Part shown: piece by piece, positions 23,211 to 32,077 of the stretch | Layout: each line of letters starts with the position of its first letter | How positions within the stretch are numbered: position 1 is the stretch's first letter | Assembly (NCBI RefSeq): GCF_006715635.1 | Contig: NZ_VFNP01000001.1 | Location: 806,001 to 870,000, forward strand | Source of the DNA: Streptomyces sp. SLBN-118 | GTDB taxonomy: Bacteria > Actinomycetota > Actinomycetes > Streptomycetales > Streptomycetaceae | Direction: 5' to 3' | DNA length: 64,000 nt | Program-made: the position numbers and the translations under genes | The notes under the pieces: generated by a model | The model's input: only the letters and a program-made list of their open reading frames with translations | The model's database searches: none | What the model was told of the DNA's origin: nothing

Positions 23211-25687
23211 GCTCTGTCTCCTTCGCTGCCGGGGGCTGCCGTGCCGGGTGCGGCGCCGCCGCCTCTGGTCCAGCCGTTGCGGTACGCCGTCATGCGGTCC
23301 CGTACCTGTTCGGGGGTGCGTTCATGGGTGTCCTCGGCGCTTGCCCCGCTCGCTTCCGGCTCGTCGGTCCTGGGCTCTTCGCGCAGTTGCGGGACGAGGT
23401 GTGCCTGCCGGATCCGGCGCGGGAGTTCGCAGTCGTCGGGCTGCTGCGGGGCTGCGCGAGGACGCAGGGCGGTGACTCCGGGCGGCGGGGTCGGCAACTT
23501 TGCCCGGGAGGCGAGTGCGCGACGGGGCTCCGGTGCGGGGACGGGGGCGCTGTCCGTACGCGCTCGCCGCTCGGGCCGGGCGGCCGGGGCGTCCTCGTTA
23601 GGGCGGGCGCCGAGCGGCGCGGACATCGCACTCTGCAGCAGCGAGGTGGGCAGCAGGACGACGGCCGTCGTGCCGCCGAAGGGTGAGGGGCGCAGATGGA
23701 CCTTGATCTCGCGTCGCGAGGCGAGCCGGCTGACGACGAAGTGGCCGAGCCGGTCGCTGTCGAAAAGATCGAGGGCCTCGGACTCCTCCAGTCTGCGATT
23801 GGCTTCGGTGAGCGCGTCCTTGCCCATGCCCAGGCCGCGGTCCTCGATCTCCAGGGCGTAGCCGTTGCCCACCGGCTCGCCGCTGATGCGCACCTTGGTG
23901 TGCGGCGGGGAGAACTGGGCCGCGTTCTCGACGAGTTCGGCCAGAAGATGCGTGACGTCCGCGACGGCAGCGCCGACGACGGCGGTCTCGGGGAGCCGGC
24001 GTACCTCCACGCGCGCGTAGTCCTCGATTTCCGAGACGGCGGCCCGTACGACGCTGGTCAGCGAGACCGGCATGCGCCAGGCACGTCCGGGCGCCGAGCC
24101 GGACAGAATGATCAGGCTTTCGGCATGTCGCCGCATACGAGTGGTGAGGTGGTCGAGCCGGAACAGGTCGCCGAGCTCGTTCGGGTCGTCGGCGCGGCGC
24201 TCCATGGTGTCCAGCAGGGTGAGCTGGCGGTGGACCAGGATCTGGCTGCGGCGGGCGAGGTTGACGAAGACTCCGGAGATGCTTCCGGCGAGTTCGGCGC
24301 GTTCGACGGCCGCGCTCAGGGCGGCGCGGTGGACGGTTCCGAGCGCCTCGCCGACCTGGCCGATCTCGTCCTCGGCAGGCGGTCCCGGCGGGGCCTCGGC
24401 ATGGATGTCGATCTCTTCGCCGGTCCGCAGCCTGCGCATGGCCTGCGGCAGCCGGTGCCGGGCGATCTTGAGTGCGCTGTTGCGGAGGCTGATCAGTTCG
24501 ACGACGAGGCCGCGGCCGATGCGTACGGAGATGACCAGAGATGCGGTGACAGCGACGAGTCCGAGGAGCACGGCCGCGCCGGCCGGGGTCAGCAGGCCGT
24601 CCGCGACGGGATCGGCCCGGTCGGCGGCGCTGGTGCGGGCGCCGTCCTCGATGCCGCGCATTCCGTCGCCCACGGCGGCGCGGGCCCTGTCCCAGGTTTC
24701 GGCCGGGACGATCTGTGCGGCCGTGCGGCCGGCGGGGGCCACGAGGACCTTGTCCTCGGCCGCTTCCAACTGTCGGTAGGAACTCTGTGCGGCGAGGTCT
24801 CGCCAAGCGGTGCGCTCGGGACCCCGCAGGTCGGCTACGGTCGATTCGGTGAGGCTTCTACGGGTCGAGACGGCGCCGGTGAACAGCCGCAGGCGCTCCG
24901 TGACAAGGGACGTGCTGAGCTGTGCCGAGCCCAGCAACGCGTCCTCGCGGGCGAGCATTTCGCCTGCCCGGGCGAATTCCAGCAGGACACGGGCATCGGA
25001 TCCGGCTCCGGCGTCCTGGATACCGGTGAGTGCTCCGCTGACGCCGAAGGCGGAGCTGACGGCCGCGGTGTACTGCTCATAGGTGGCGTCCCAGGTGGCC
25101 TTGCGGCCGAGTACGGCGCTGCGCAGCGTCCGCAGCTTCTCGGCGCGGGCGACGAACCGGTCGAGCCGTCCCGCCGCCACAGCCGGGATGCCGCCGCCCG
25201 CCGCGACCGTCGTCGTGTCGTCGATACGCAGCCTGCGCACGGCCTCGTCGGTGCGCCGGCCCTCCTGCTGGAGTGCGGCAGCACGCTCGTCGGACGGTGC
25301 TGCGATCTGCCGTACGGCGGCGCGCCGTTCGGCCTGCAGAGCGGCGACAACGGCGGTGAGCGGTTCACGGACCTGGGTGTCGACGCGTTGCAACTGGCGC
25401 AGCCGCGAGACCTCTTGGGCGGTGCTGACCGTGGCGAGTCCCCACAGGGCAAGCAGTGATACGACGGGCACCATAAGCAGGGAGATGATCTTCGCGCGTA
25501 CGGTTCTGGGACGCGGCAGTCCCCGTTCGCCTGCGACGCGCGGGGGCACCGGCATGTCCGGCGGCTCCTGCCCGGTGTGTTCGACCGCGGGCGGCCCTGC
25601 GTGCGCCCGTCGACCGCGGGTGGCCGGACCCGGGGGCAGCGGAGGCGGCGGCGAACCGTCGCCCGGGATCCTCGGGGGTGTGGGCAT
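23207..25687 (-). CDS. cvnA: Conservon sensor kinase-like protein CvnA
   Basis: An 826-residue membrane protein. Pro-rich cytoplasmic N-terminus, TM1 (IISLLMVPVVSLLALWGLA), a large extracytoplasmic nitrate/nitrite-sensing-like helical domain (about 75-365), TM2 (GAAVLLGLVAVTASLVISV), HAMP, a signature helix ARRSQILVHRQLTLLDTMERR, and an HATPase_c domain with N box ELVENAAQFS and GLGMG. The C-terminal 190 residues are disordered and charged. As in other CvnA proteins there is no canonical phospho-acceptor H box, so it may signal through CvnB-D instead of a response regulator. ATG 25687 has GAGGAGG immediately upstream; ATG 25708 has none. It follows the MHYT gene by 49 nt. Confidence 0.93.
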   Translation of the reverse strand: MPTPPRIPGDGSPPPPLPPGPATRGRRAHAGPPAVEHTGQEPPDMPVPPRVAGERGLPRPRTVRAKIISLLMVPVVSLLALWGLATVSTAQEVSRLRQLQRVDTQVREPLTAVVAALQAERRAAVRQIAAPSDERAAALQQEGRRTDEAVRRLRIDDTTTVAAGGGIPAVAAGRLDRFVARAEKLRTLRSAVLGRKATWDATYEQYTAAVSSAFGVSGALTGIQDAGAGSDARVLLEFARAGEMLAREDALLGSAQLSTSLVTERLRLFTGAVSTRRSLTESTVADLRGPERTAWRDLAAQSSYRQLEAAEDKVLVAPAGRTAAQIVPAETWDRARAAVGDGMRGIEDGARTSAADRADPVADGLLTPAGAAVLLGLVAVTASLVISVRIGRGLVVELISLRNSALKIARHRLPQAMRRLRTGEEIDIHAEAPPGPPAEDEIGQVGEALGTVHRAALSAAVERAELAGSISGVFVNLARRSQILVHRQLTLLDTMERRADDPNELGDLFRLDHLTTRMRRHAESLIILSGSAPGRAWRMPVSLTSVVRAAVSEIEDYARVEVRRLPETAVVGAAVADVTHLLAELVENAAQFSPPHTKVRISGEPVGNGYALEIEDRGLGMGKDALTEANRRLEESEALDLFDSDRLGHFVVSRLASRREIKVHLRPSPFGGTTAVVLLPTSLLQSAMSAPLGARPNEDAPAARPERRARTDSAPVPAPEPRRALASRAKLPTPPPGVTALRPRAAPQQPDDCELPRRIRQAHLVPQLREEPRTDEPEASGASAEDTHERTPEQVRDRMTAYRNGWTRGGGAAPGTAAPGSEGDRA

Positions 25688-25736
25688 GGCCTCCTCGTTC
25701 CGGTTCATGGGGCTGGGGGTGCGGCGGCCGGGCCGG

Positions 25737-26513
25737 CTAGGCGGTCGCAGTGGTACTGGTCGGCCGCTCGGCCGAGGCGTAGGCGGCATGCTCGCGTGCC
25801 GTCGGTGAGAGTGCGACGAACGCCGAGGTGACGAAGAGATACGACCCGAGACCGACGGCAAGGGGGAAGATGAACTGCATCGCCGCGGCCCCGGGCAGGT
25901 CACCGCCCGAAGGCACGACTCGCACGCTGACCGCGAGCATTCCCGTGTAGTGCATGCTGCTGACCGCCGCGCCCATGACGAGCGAGGCGACAGCGACGGC
26001 GATCGGGGACTTGGTGTTGAGCGCCGCCCACAGCGCAGCGGTCGCGGCGACCACGGCGATGACCACGGAGAGCACGACGAGTAGCGGGTCGTAGTGCACC
26101 GAGCCGTGCAGCCGCAGGGCCGCCATGCCGAGGTAGTGCATGCTGGCCACGCCGAGCCCGGTGGTGAGCCCGCCGGCCAGCAGGGCGCGGACCCGGTCAC
26201 GGCCGAAGCCGACACAGAACACTCCGGCGCCGACGACGAGCATCGCGACGAGGAGGCTGAGGATGGTCAGCGGCACGTTGTAGCGGATGTCGGTGCCGCG
26301 TACGGCGAAGCCGAGCATCGCGACGAAGTGCATCGTCCAGATGCCGGTGCCGATGGACGACGCCGCGGTGATCAGCCAGTTGCGGCGGGAGCGGCCCCAC
26401 ACGTCGAGTGCGCGGACGGTGCAGCGCAGCCCGAGGGCGGCGCCGATGACGGCCATCGCGTACGACAGCACGGGGGTCAGCAGGCCGAAGGCGGCGTGGT
26501 CCAGGTGTCCCAT
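25737..26513 (-). CDS. MHYT-domain membrane sensor
   Basis: A 258-residue integral membrane protein with about seven TM helices and three MHYT units (WTMHFVAM, ASMHYLGM, SSMHYTGM), the His/Met ligands proposed to bind copper and sense diatomic gases. No output domain is attached (no GGDEF/EAL or kinase), so it is a pure sensor module. It is the first gene of the run leading into cvnA and is therefore a plausible extra input to the conservon. Starts with ATG 26513. Confidence 0.92.
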   Translation of the reverse strand: MGHLDHAAFGLLTPVLSYAMAVIGAALGLRCTVRALDVWGRSRRNWLITAASSIGTGIWTMHFVAMLGFAVRGTDIRYNVPLTILSLLVAMLVVGAGVFCVGFGRDRVRALLAGGLTTGLGVASMHYLGMAALRLHGSVHYDPLLVVLSVVIAVVAATAALWAALNTKSPIAVAVASLVMGAAVSSMHYTGMLAVSVRVVPSGGDLPGAAAMQFIFPLAVGLGSYLFVTSAFVALSPTAREHAAYASAERPTSTTATA

Positions 26514-26583
26514 GGGTCAGGGACGCTAGACCCGCGGGGGGCGTGCGCTGGGGGCGCATTTCGAAAGCTGATGGAATATGACA

Positions 26584-26593
26584 GAGAAACGTT
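26584..26593. promoter_or_regulatory. GAAACGTTTC palindrome between MHYT and methyltransferase genes
   Basis: A perfect 10-bp palindrome in the 150-bp divergent spacer, in a locally AT-richer patch. It could be an operator for either gene. No consensus -35/-10 was identified. Confidence 0.3.
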
Positions 26594-26664
26594 TCAGAAC
26601 GATCGTGCCGAGCTCGAACGTGTGCACCGAACGGTCGCGTGAGGCTTTGGGGGATCATGTCCTC

Positions 26665-27264
26665 ATGGCCGACGACCACACACATGTGCAGGAGTTCTTC
26701 GGCGCCCGCGCCGCGGACTGGGACGCGCGCTTCCCCGACGACGGTCCTGCCTACGCCGCCGCCGTCGCAGAGCTCTCTCTGCGCCCGGGCGACGCCGTGC
26801 TCGACGCGGGCTGCGGCACCGGACGGGCCCTGCCGCCCCTGCGCTCCGCCGTGGGACCGCGGGGGACGGTGATCGGTGCGGACCTGACGCCCGCGATGCT
26901 GCATGCGGCCCTGCGCGCCGGGCGCGGGAGCAGCGGGCACCTGCTGCTGGCCGATGTCGCCCAGCTGCCGCTGCGCACCGAGTCGCTGGACGCCGTTTTC
27001 GCCGCGGGCCTGATCGCCCATCTACCCCAACCCGCTCTGAATCTACGGGAGTTGGCACGTGTGGTCCGGCCGGGCGGGAAGCTGGCCCTCTTCCATCCCA
27101 TCGGGCGGGCGGCCCTCGCTGCCCGCCAGGGCAGGCAGATCACCGAGGACGATCTTCGCGCCGAGCCCAATCTGCGTCCCCTGCTGGCCGGTTCGGGCTG
27201 GCGGATGATCTCCTACGTCGACGAGGACGCCCGCTTCCTCGCCCTGGCGGTCCGCCGGGACTGA
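26665..27264 (+). CDS. SAM-dependent class I methyltransferase
   Basis: A 199-residue methyltransferase_11/25-type enzyme. Motif I VLDAGCGTGRALPPL, acidic loop IGADLTPAML, motif II-like LLLADVAQLPLRTESLDAVFAAGLIAHL, motif III LARVVRPGGKLALFHP. It would methylate a small molecule or lipid headgroup; no substrate hint. ATG 26665 was chosen because the upstream in-frame residues run through the promoter region; GGGGGAT lies about 10 nt upstream. Confidence 0.85.
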   Translation: MADDHTHVQEFFGARAADWDARFPDDGPAYAAAVAELSLRPGDAVLDAGCGTGRALPPLRSAVGPRGTVIGADLTPAMLHAALRAGRGSSGHLLLADVAQLPLRTESLDAVFAAGLIAHLPQPALNLRELARVVRPGGKLALFHPIGRAALAARQGRQITEDDLRAEPNLRPLLAGSGWRMISYVDEDARFLALAVRRD

Positions 27265-27376
27265 ACTGAGCGCGCACAGCTCTCTTCCCCTCTCGGTCGC
27301 CCCAGTTCCAACGTTGCCCGGCGATGCGAGACTTGGAAGATCGGTGGCAGCCGCCGCCCTGAGGAAGGTGGTCCGG

Positions 27377-27673
27377 GTGTTCAGCAGACTCCGCAGGCTC
27401 CGCACGTTCCTCGCGCCCCGCCCCGGTGAGGTGCCGGCAGACCGGCCTCCGACGCGGCAGCACAACATCTTCGAGGCCGCGGCCGTCTATGTGTCGGGAT
27501 GCGCGGAGGACGATCAGGACCAGATCGACGAGGCGGTGACCTGGGTGTCTCCAGAGGCACTGTCCTTCGGGATCAACGAGCTCGCCTGCCGGGCGGTCAT
27601 CGCCCTCGCCCGCGAGCGGGACGAGTCGCCGCAGACGGTGGCCCGCAGCCTGCTCGGCCTGCCCGCAGCGTGA
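27377..27673 (+). CDS. Small hypothetical protein
   Basis: A 98-residue protein. A basic N-terminus (VFSRLRRLRTFLAPRPG) precedes a helical domain (NIFEAAAVYVSGCAEDDQDQIDEAVTWVSPEALSFGINELACRAVIALARE). Not a family I can name. GTG 27377 has GAGGAAGG 8 nt upstream, better than the earlier in-frame start. No operon evidence. Confidence 0.6.
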   Translation: MFSRLRRLRTFLAPRPGEVPADRPPTRQHNIFEAAAVYVSGCAEDDQDQIDEAVTWVSPEALSFGINELACRAVIALARERDESPQTVARSLLGLPAA

Positions 27674-27788
27674 GGCGGGCCGGGGCCGATGCGGAACCGG
27701 CCGGAGTACTTTCCGTCCGCGGACTCTCGACGGCCGGGTTACCCACTGGTTAAGGTGCGCCGACGAACGATGGGATGGGGAGGGTGAC

Positions 27789-28589
27789 GTGGCCGGGACG
27801 GACGACGCCGTCGACGAGGACGCGCTCTATGTGCTGACCGCGTTGCTTCTGACGCCTGCGCAGTACCCGAGCGTGCTCGGCGACGACTTCCCCGCGGCGT
27901 GTGCGGCGCTCGGTCTCGAGCCCTACGCCGAGGGATACGGGCTGGTACTCGGCCAGGACTCCGACGGTGCCCGCTGGACGGTCGTGGTCGACGATGTCTC
28001 GCTCGTCGCCGTCGCGATCGCCTCCTGGGACTGCGGCATGGAGTACGACCTGTCCCCGGGTGAGCGTTCGGTCGTCACGGCGCTGCCGGGCTGGCCCCTG
28101 GCCGTCGCGGTCGCCGCGCCCGGGCTGCCCGAGCCCCACGATCCGGAGCCCGAAGAGGGCGATCCGGAGCCGCTGACGCCCCCCGAGAGCGATGCGTGGG
28201 GGTCCGCGCAGCGCCGGCTCGGGGCGGACGAGATCGCACTCCAGTGGTCGGAGTGGCGGCAGCAGATCGACGATGCGGACCTGTCGTCGCCGGACGGGCC
28301 AGAGGACGCACAGAAGGAGCGGCACGAGGGCGTGCAGCGGGCCTTGAAGGAGGCCCGAAGCTATGTGGAATCCGCCCCGCCGGTCGGGCGGGTCCGCTCC
28401 AGTTTCGCGCCCGGCGGGGCACGCACGCTGCGTGCCGACGGCCCCGGCTGGTCCATGGTTGCCAGAACCGACGACATCGCCTTCGTCCTGCTGGACGAGG
28501 AGCCGTGCGAGGTGATTCCGGTGGGGCGCGGGGCGAAGCTGCCGGCACTCCTGGAGGCGCTCGACGCGATGGCGGTGCGCCCGGCCTAG
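27789..28589 (+). CDS. Hypothetical acidic protein of Streptomyces type
   Basis: A 266-residue soluble protein, unrecognised. An N-terminal alpha/beta region (residues 1-105, ALYVLTALLLTPAQYPSVLG and WTVVVDDVSLVAVAIASWDCG) is joined by an acidic Pro/Glu linker (about 115-140) to a C-terminal region that begins with a helix (ADEIALQWSEWRQQIDDADL) and ends with strands containing GWSMVARTDDIAFVLLDEE. GTG 27789 follows GGGGAGGG by 4 nt. It is 72 nt upstream of the TrmO-like gene and may be co-transcribed with it. Confidence 0.7.
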   Translation: MAGTDDAVDEDALYVLTALLLTPAQYPSVLGDDFPAACAALGLEPYAEGYGLVLGQDSDGARWTVVVDDVSLVAVAIASWDCGMEYDLSPGERSVVTALPGWPLAVAVAAPGLPEPHDPEPEEGDPEPLTPPESDAWGSAQRRLGADEIALQWSEWRQQIDDADLSSPDGPEDAQKERHEGVQRALKEARSYVESAPPVGRVRSSFAPGGARTLRADGPGWSMVARTDDIAFVLLDEEPCEVIPVGRGAKLPALLEALDAMAVRPA

Positions 28590-28660
28590 GATCGGCCGAG
28601 GGGCGCGCCGTACAGCGGGCTCGTGCCCGCGAGTACAGCACGTTACGGGGAGGAACCGTC

Positions 28661-29167
28661 ATGCCGGAGACTGCAGTTGGGGGACAGGACCCGAACGGAC
28701 GGGACGGGCTGGTCGAGTGCCGCCCGGTCGGCCGGGTCATCGGAGGCCGCAGCGTGGTCGAGGACGACGACTGGGGTCTGGAGAGCGCGGTGATCCGGCT
28801 GGACGGCAGCCGGTTCGGGCCCGAAGCGCTCTTCGGCCTCGAGGACTTCTCACATCTGGAGATCGTGTACCACTTCGACCGGGTGGCACCGGAGAAGATC
28901 CAGACGGGCGCTCGCCACCCGCGCGGCAATACGGACTGGCCGCTGGTGGGGATCTTCGCGCAGCGCGGCAAGAACCGGCCCAATCGGCTGGGGGTCTCTC
29001 GCTGCCGGCTGGTGAAGGTCGACGGGCTCGACATCCATGTGACCGGGCTCGACGCGGTGGACAGCACGCCGGTCCTCGACATCAAGCCGTATATGGCGGA
29101 GTTCGGTCCGATCGGCGAGACGGTGCAGCCGAGCTGGTCGGTCGAGCTGATGCGCGACTACTACTGA
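28661..29167 (+). CDS. TsaA/TrmO-like SAM-dependent methyltransferase
   Basis: A 168-residue protein of the TsaA (UPF0066, VirR/TrmO) beta-barrel family. TrmO in E. coli methylates N6 of threonylcarbamoyladenosine in tRNA-Thr. Motifs: PVGRVIGGR start, FGLEDFSHLEIVYHFDRV, GNTDWPLVGIFAQRGKNRPNRLGVSRCRLV (the family core with the R-PN-G-S loop) and VLDIKPYMAEFGP. GGGGAGGA 6 nt before ATG 28661. Actinomycete members may have other substrates. Confidence 0.88.
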   Translation: MPETAVGGQDPNGRDGLVECRPVGRVIGGRSVVEDDDWGLESAVIRLDGSRFGPEALFGLEDFSHLEIVYHFDRVAPEKIQTGARHPRGNTDWPLVGIFAQRGKNRPNRLGVSRCRLVKVDGLDIHVTGLDAVDSTPVLDIKPYMAEFGPIGETVQPSWSVELMRDYY

Positions 29168-29185
29168 CGGCGCTGGGGGGTGACA

Positions 29186-29209
29186 GCGCACGGTCCGGGG
29201 ACCGTGCGC
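29186..29209. terminator. Shared terminator of the TrmO-like and MOSC genes
   Basis: Perfect 10-bp stem GCGCACGGTC / GACCGTGCGC with a CGGG tetraloop, placed between the convergent stops at 29167 and 29236. Confidence 0.7.
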
Positions 29210-29235
29210 ACCCCGAGCCCGACCGGACAACGCAC

Positions 29236-29778
29236 CTAGACGCGTTCGAGCGGTGTGTGCGGCCCGTCCGGCAGCTCGAGCGAGATCGCATCGCCCGGCC
29301 TGACGACTCCGCCGGTCCGGACGATGCTCATGATCCCGGCCTTGTGCACGATGTTGCCCTCGTCGTCCCTGCCGACAACCTGCTTGAGCAGTCCGTCCTG
29401 GAAGGCGTCGATCTGCCGGCACGGATTGCGCAGTCCTGTGATCTCCACTTCCGCTTCCTCGCCCAGGCGCAGCACGGTGCCGGCAGGCAGAGCCAGCAGG
29501 TCGATCCCGTTCGTGGTGATGTTCTCGCCGAGATCGCCCGGGCCGACACCGAACCCGGCCTCCGCCAGCTCCTTGAACAGCTCATCGTGGATGAGGTGGA
29601 CCTGGCGGAGATTCGGCTGGGTCGGATCCTGCGCGATCCGGAAGCGGTGCTTGACGGTCACCCCCGCGTGCACGTCGCCCTCCACGCCGAGTCCGGCGAG
29701 CAGCGTGATGCTCGCGCGGTTCGGCTTCGTGAAGGAGTACTCCCCATTGCTGCTGACCGTCGTGACTGTTCCGTCCAT
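29236..29778 (-). CDS. MOSC-domain protein
   Basis: A 180-residue MOSC protein (molybdenum cofactor sulfurase C-terminal domain family). Core motifs: GVEGDVHAG, VHLIHDELFKEL, PGDLGENITTNGIDLL, the conserved Cys in GLRNPCRQID, and VRPGDAISL. Stand-alone MOSC proteins of the YiiM type bind the molybdenum cofactor and reduce N-hydroxylated compounds or bind sulfur; which applies here is unknown. ATG 29778 has GGGGGAG 9 nt upstream. Confidence 0.9.
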   Translation of the reverse strand: MDGTVTTVSSNGEYSFTKPNRASITLLAGLGVEGDVHAGVTVKHRFRIAQDPTQPNLRQVHLIHDELFKELAEAGFGVGPGDLGENITTNGIDLLALPAGTVLRLGEEAEVEITGLRNPCRQIDAFQDGLLKQVVGRDDEGNIVHKAGIMSIVRTGGVVRPGDAISLELPDGPHTPLERV

Positions 29779-29848
29779 CGCTCGGAACTCCCCCTCTTCC
29801 GTGCCGGTGATCGTCTTCGACCCTACCGGCACGGTCGAGAAGACCTGG

Positions 29849-30031
29849 TCAGCGGCCGATCTCCTTGCGGGACATCCGGCGCAGCCTGCGGCGCTGGCTG
29901 GGGTCGAGCATGAAATACGCCACCGCGGGGACTCCGATCACCACGAGCAGCGACAGCCAGAATCCGATCAGCGGCATCAGGAGCAGGCCTACGGCCACTC
30001 CCCCTATGACGAGCTTTGTACGTGTCGACAT
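29849..30031 (-). CDS. Small two-TM membrane protein
   Basis: A 60-residue protein: two hydrophobic segments (LVIGGVAVGLLLMPLIGFWLSLLVVIGVPAVAYFML, likely two short helices) and a very basic C-terminus (QRRRLRRMSRKEIGR). GGAGG lies 6 nt before ATG 30031, which decides the start. Unrecognised; small actinomycete hypothetical. Confidence 0.65.
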   Translation of the reverse strand: MSTRTKLVIGGVAVGLLLMPLIGFWLSLLVVIGVPAVAYFMLDPSQRRRLRRMSRKEIGR

Positions 30032-30140
30032 CTCGACGCCTCCATTCGCGGCCTCGGCCGCTCCTGCTGTGAGAACGTGCACCCACGTTCCACGGTTCCA
30101 CTATGCGTCGGCGCGCAGCGGTTCGCGCAGTGCACATGGG

Positions 30141-30380
30141 TCAGTGAGTCGGCGGCGAGGCCCCGCGATCAAGAAAGGCTGTCATGACCAGGGCGCCTCC
30201 CACGGTCACCAGTGACAGCAGTGGCAGCCACGGGCTGCGGTAGGTGAGCAGCAGGATCACGACCACCACCAGCGCGGTGATCGTTGTCAGGCCGCCCCCT
30301 CCGCTGAAGGCCTCGATCGAGTCGGATGCGTAGCCGGCCGGTCCGCTGACGTGGAACCCGAGACCGTCTGGTTGCCGTCC
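30141..30380 (-). pseudogene. MMPL/RND transporter fragment
   Basis: The minus-strand frame reads HVSGPAGYASDSIEAF, then VVVILLLTYRSPWLPLLSL. This is the characteristic periplasmic-loop-to-TM2 region of MMPL-family lipid/drug exporters. Full members have about 700 residues; here only some 75 remain, with stops or unrelated sequence on both sides. A clear deletion remnant. Confidence 0.7.
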
Positions 30381-30532
30381 GCAGTACAGGGCGAGAGGGA
30401 GAGCTGGCGCGTACATCCCGACCCGGCGAAGTGGGCCACCTCACAGCCTTGCCTGCCTCTTCATGGCACGACATGGAGTACCCTCGGCGACTCCGGCCCG
30501 CAGTAGTCAAATTTGAGGAATGCGTCATCGCT

Positions 30533-31711
30533 GTGCACACGTCCCTTGCGGCAACGCTCTCCCCGGTCAACCAACCCCCACTCGCCCCCTCCGAACTCGC
30601 CGAACTCGCCCGCTGCGCCGCGGTCTTCCTGCCCGGGGACCCGGCTCGCACCGGACGCATCGCCTTACTCCCTCCCGACGGCGGCGAACCCCCCGCCTCG
30701 CCGGGCAGAGTCGAGCCACTGACCGTGGTCGGTGACGACGTCCGCCCCCGGTCCATGCGGGCCTTGGTGCTGCCCGTACGAGAAGCGCTGCCGATGCTCA
30801 CCAGGGCCCGGTCCGACGCGGACGCCTCCCCGGCAGCGGCGTTCTGGGGTGCGGCGACGATCCTCGCGCTTCAACTTGCCGCGCGCGGGCTGCTGTTGCC
30901 CGGACTGACCGTCACCGATCGCGACGCATGGCGGGTCGGGCCGCTGAGCCCGCAGGATCGTGAGCGGGTGCGTACGCTCGCGGCCTCGATGCCGCCCGCC
31001 GCGCACGCCGTGCCGCTGGACGCCGCCGGCGATCCCTTGCTGCTGCCCGAACCGGAGCGCCTTCTGTGCGCGTTCCTCGACGCGGTCGCGGACGGGCTGC
31101 CCCGCACGCCCGCGGCCCCGATCGCCGCCGGCGGCCCCGCCTTCACCGCGCACGAGCCGCAGCTGCTGCCGGACCGGCACGCCTGGGCGGCCGACACCGC
31201 CGCTGGCCATGACGCCGGCGTTCGGCTCTCGCTGCGTGTCGAACTGCCCGGCCTGGTCAACTGGTGGTTCGCGCTGGGAGATCAGCGGCTCACGCGCGCC
31301 GAGCTGGACCAGCTCGCCGAGGCGAGCCGCCCCGTCGTAAGACTGCGTGATCAATGGGTGCTCGTCGACCCCGAGGAGGCCAGGCGCGCCCGCGAGAGCC
31401 AGGACCGCAAGCTGACTCCCGTCGACGCCCTCGGCGCCGTACCGACCGGATCCACCGAGGTCGACGGCCGCCGCGTCGACGTCCAGGCGTCGCGTTGGCT
31501 GAAGCGGCTGCGCGACCGGCTCGCCGACCCCGAGGGTGGACTGGAGATCGGCCAGCCCGAGGCCCTCGCCGCGACACTGCGCGACTACCAGCTGCGCGGC
31601 CTCAACTGGCTGAAGGGGATGACATCACTCGGCCTCGGCGCATGTCTCGCCGACGACATGGGCCTGGGCAAGACCATCACCCTCATCTTCCCTGTCAAGT
31701 CAGCATGTTGA
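30533..31711 (+). pseudogene. SNF2-family helicase truncated after Walker A
   Basis: About 390 residues of an SNF2-type DNA translocase N-terminal region. The end carries the start of the helicase core (LAATLRDYQLRGLNWLKGM ... GLGACLADDMGLGKTITLI). Immediately after the Walker A lysine-threonine the frame leaves the family (FPVKSAC, stop), so motifs Ia to VI and the whole second RecA domain are missing. Intact relatives have about 950 residues. The product, if made, cannot hydrolyse ATP. Start taken at GTG 30533 (GAGGAA upstream) but uncertain. See the SWIM remnant at 35441-35677, the likely former neighbour. Confidence 0.8.
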
Positions 31712-31893
31712 GTCGTTGAGGTCCGGCATCCGGGCCGCACACGGCGGCGGGAACATCACCCAACTCGCCGCGTCGCACAACCGGATCACGGCGGCCGCCG
31801 GTGTCTGTCCACGCGTGCTCGGGGGTGGTCCCGGGAATCCACCGCATTTGGAATGCAGGCCAGCCCCGTCCCGGCCTGTGACGCGACCACGAA

Positions 31894-31924
31894 CCTTTCC
31901 CGTGAATTCACTGCCTTTCCCGTG
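31894..31924 (+). promoter_or_regulatory. CCTTTCCCGTG direct repeat, 20-bp phase
   Basis: CCTTTCCCGTG occurs at 31894-31904 and again at 31914-31924, exactly 20 bp apart, that is two helical turns on the same DNA face. This looks like a double site for an activator or repressor upstream of the helR-like gene. Confidence 0.45.
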
Positions 31925-32010
31925 CACGGAAAAATGCCACCGGCATTCAAGGGAAACGACGGAATGTATGACCCGAAGTGCGGTCAGCCGTAAGGACATA
32001 GACGCAACAA

Positions 32011-32026
32011 GTAAGTCAAGACTTAC
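32011..32026. promoter_or_regulatory. GTAAGTC-AA-GACTTAC palindrome upstream of helR
   Basis: Perfect 7-bp arms with AA centre, 52 nt before the start codon, in an AT-rich patch where the promoter should lie. A typical dimeric-repressor operator; the regulator is not identifiable. I do not see the rifamycin-associated element reported upstream of other helR genes. Confidence 0.55.
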
Positions 32027-32077
32027 CTTTAGGGAACTTTGGCCGTATGGTGCGGCTCGAATCGAAGGAGTCCCTTG

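Larger units (their letters stand above)
31712..32077. other. 366-bp regulatory-looking region upstream of helR
   Basis: No gene supported. GC is visibly lower towards the right end. It holds an 11-bp direct repeat (31894-31924), the CCGTGCACGG palindrome (31920-31929), an AATGCC-ACC-GGCATT hairpin (about 31934-31948) and the strong palindrome at 32011-32026. The left end marks the break point of the SNF2 gene. Confidence 0.5.

Noticed and set aside
23696..25459. 587-codon plus-strand frame opposite cvnA
   Set aside because: Antisense shadow; cvnA has all family motifs and coupling to cvnB.
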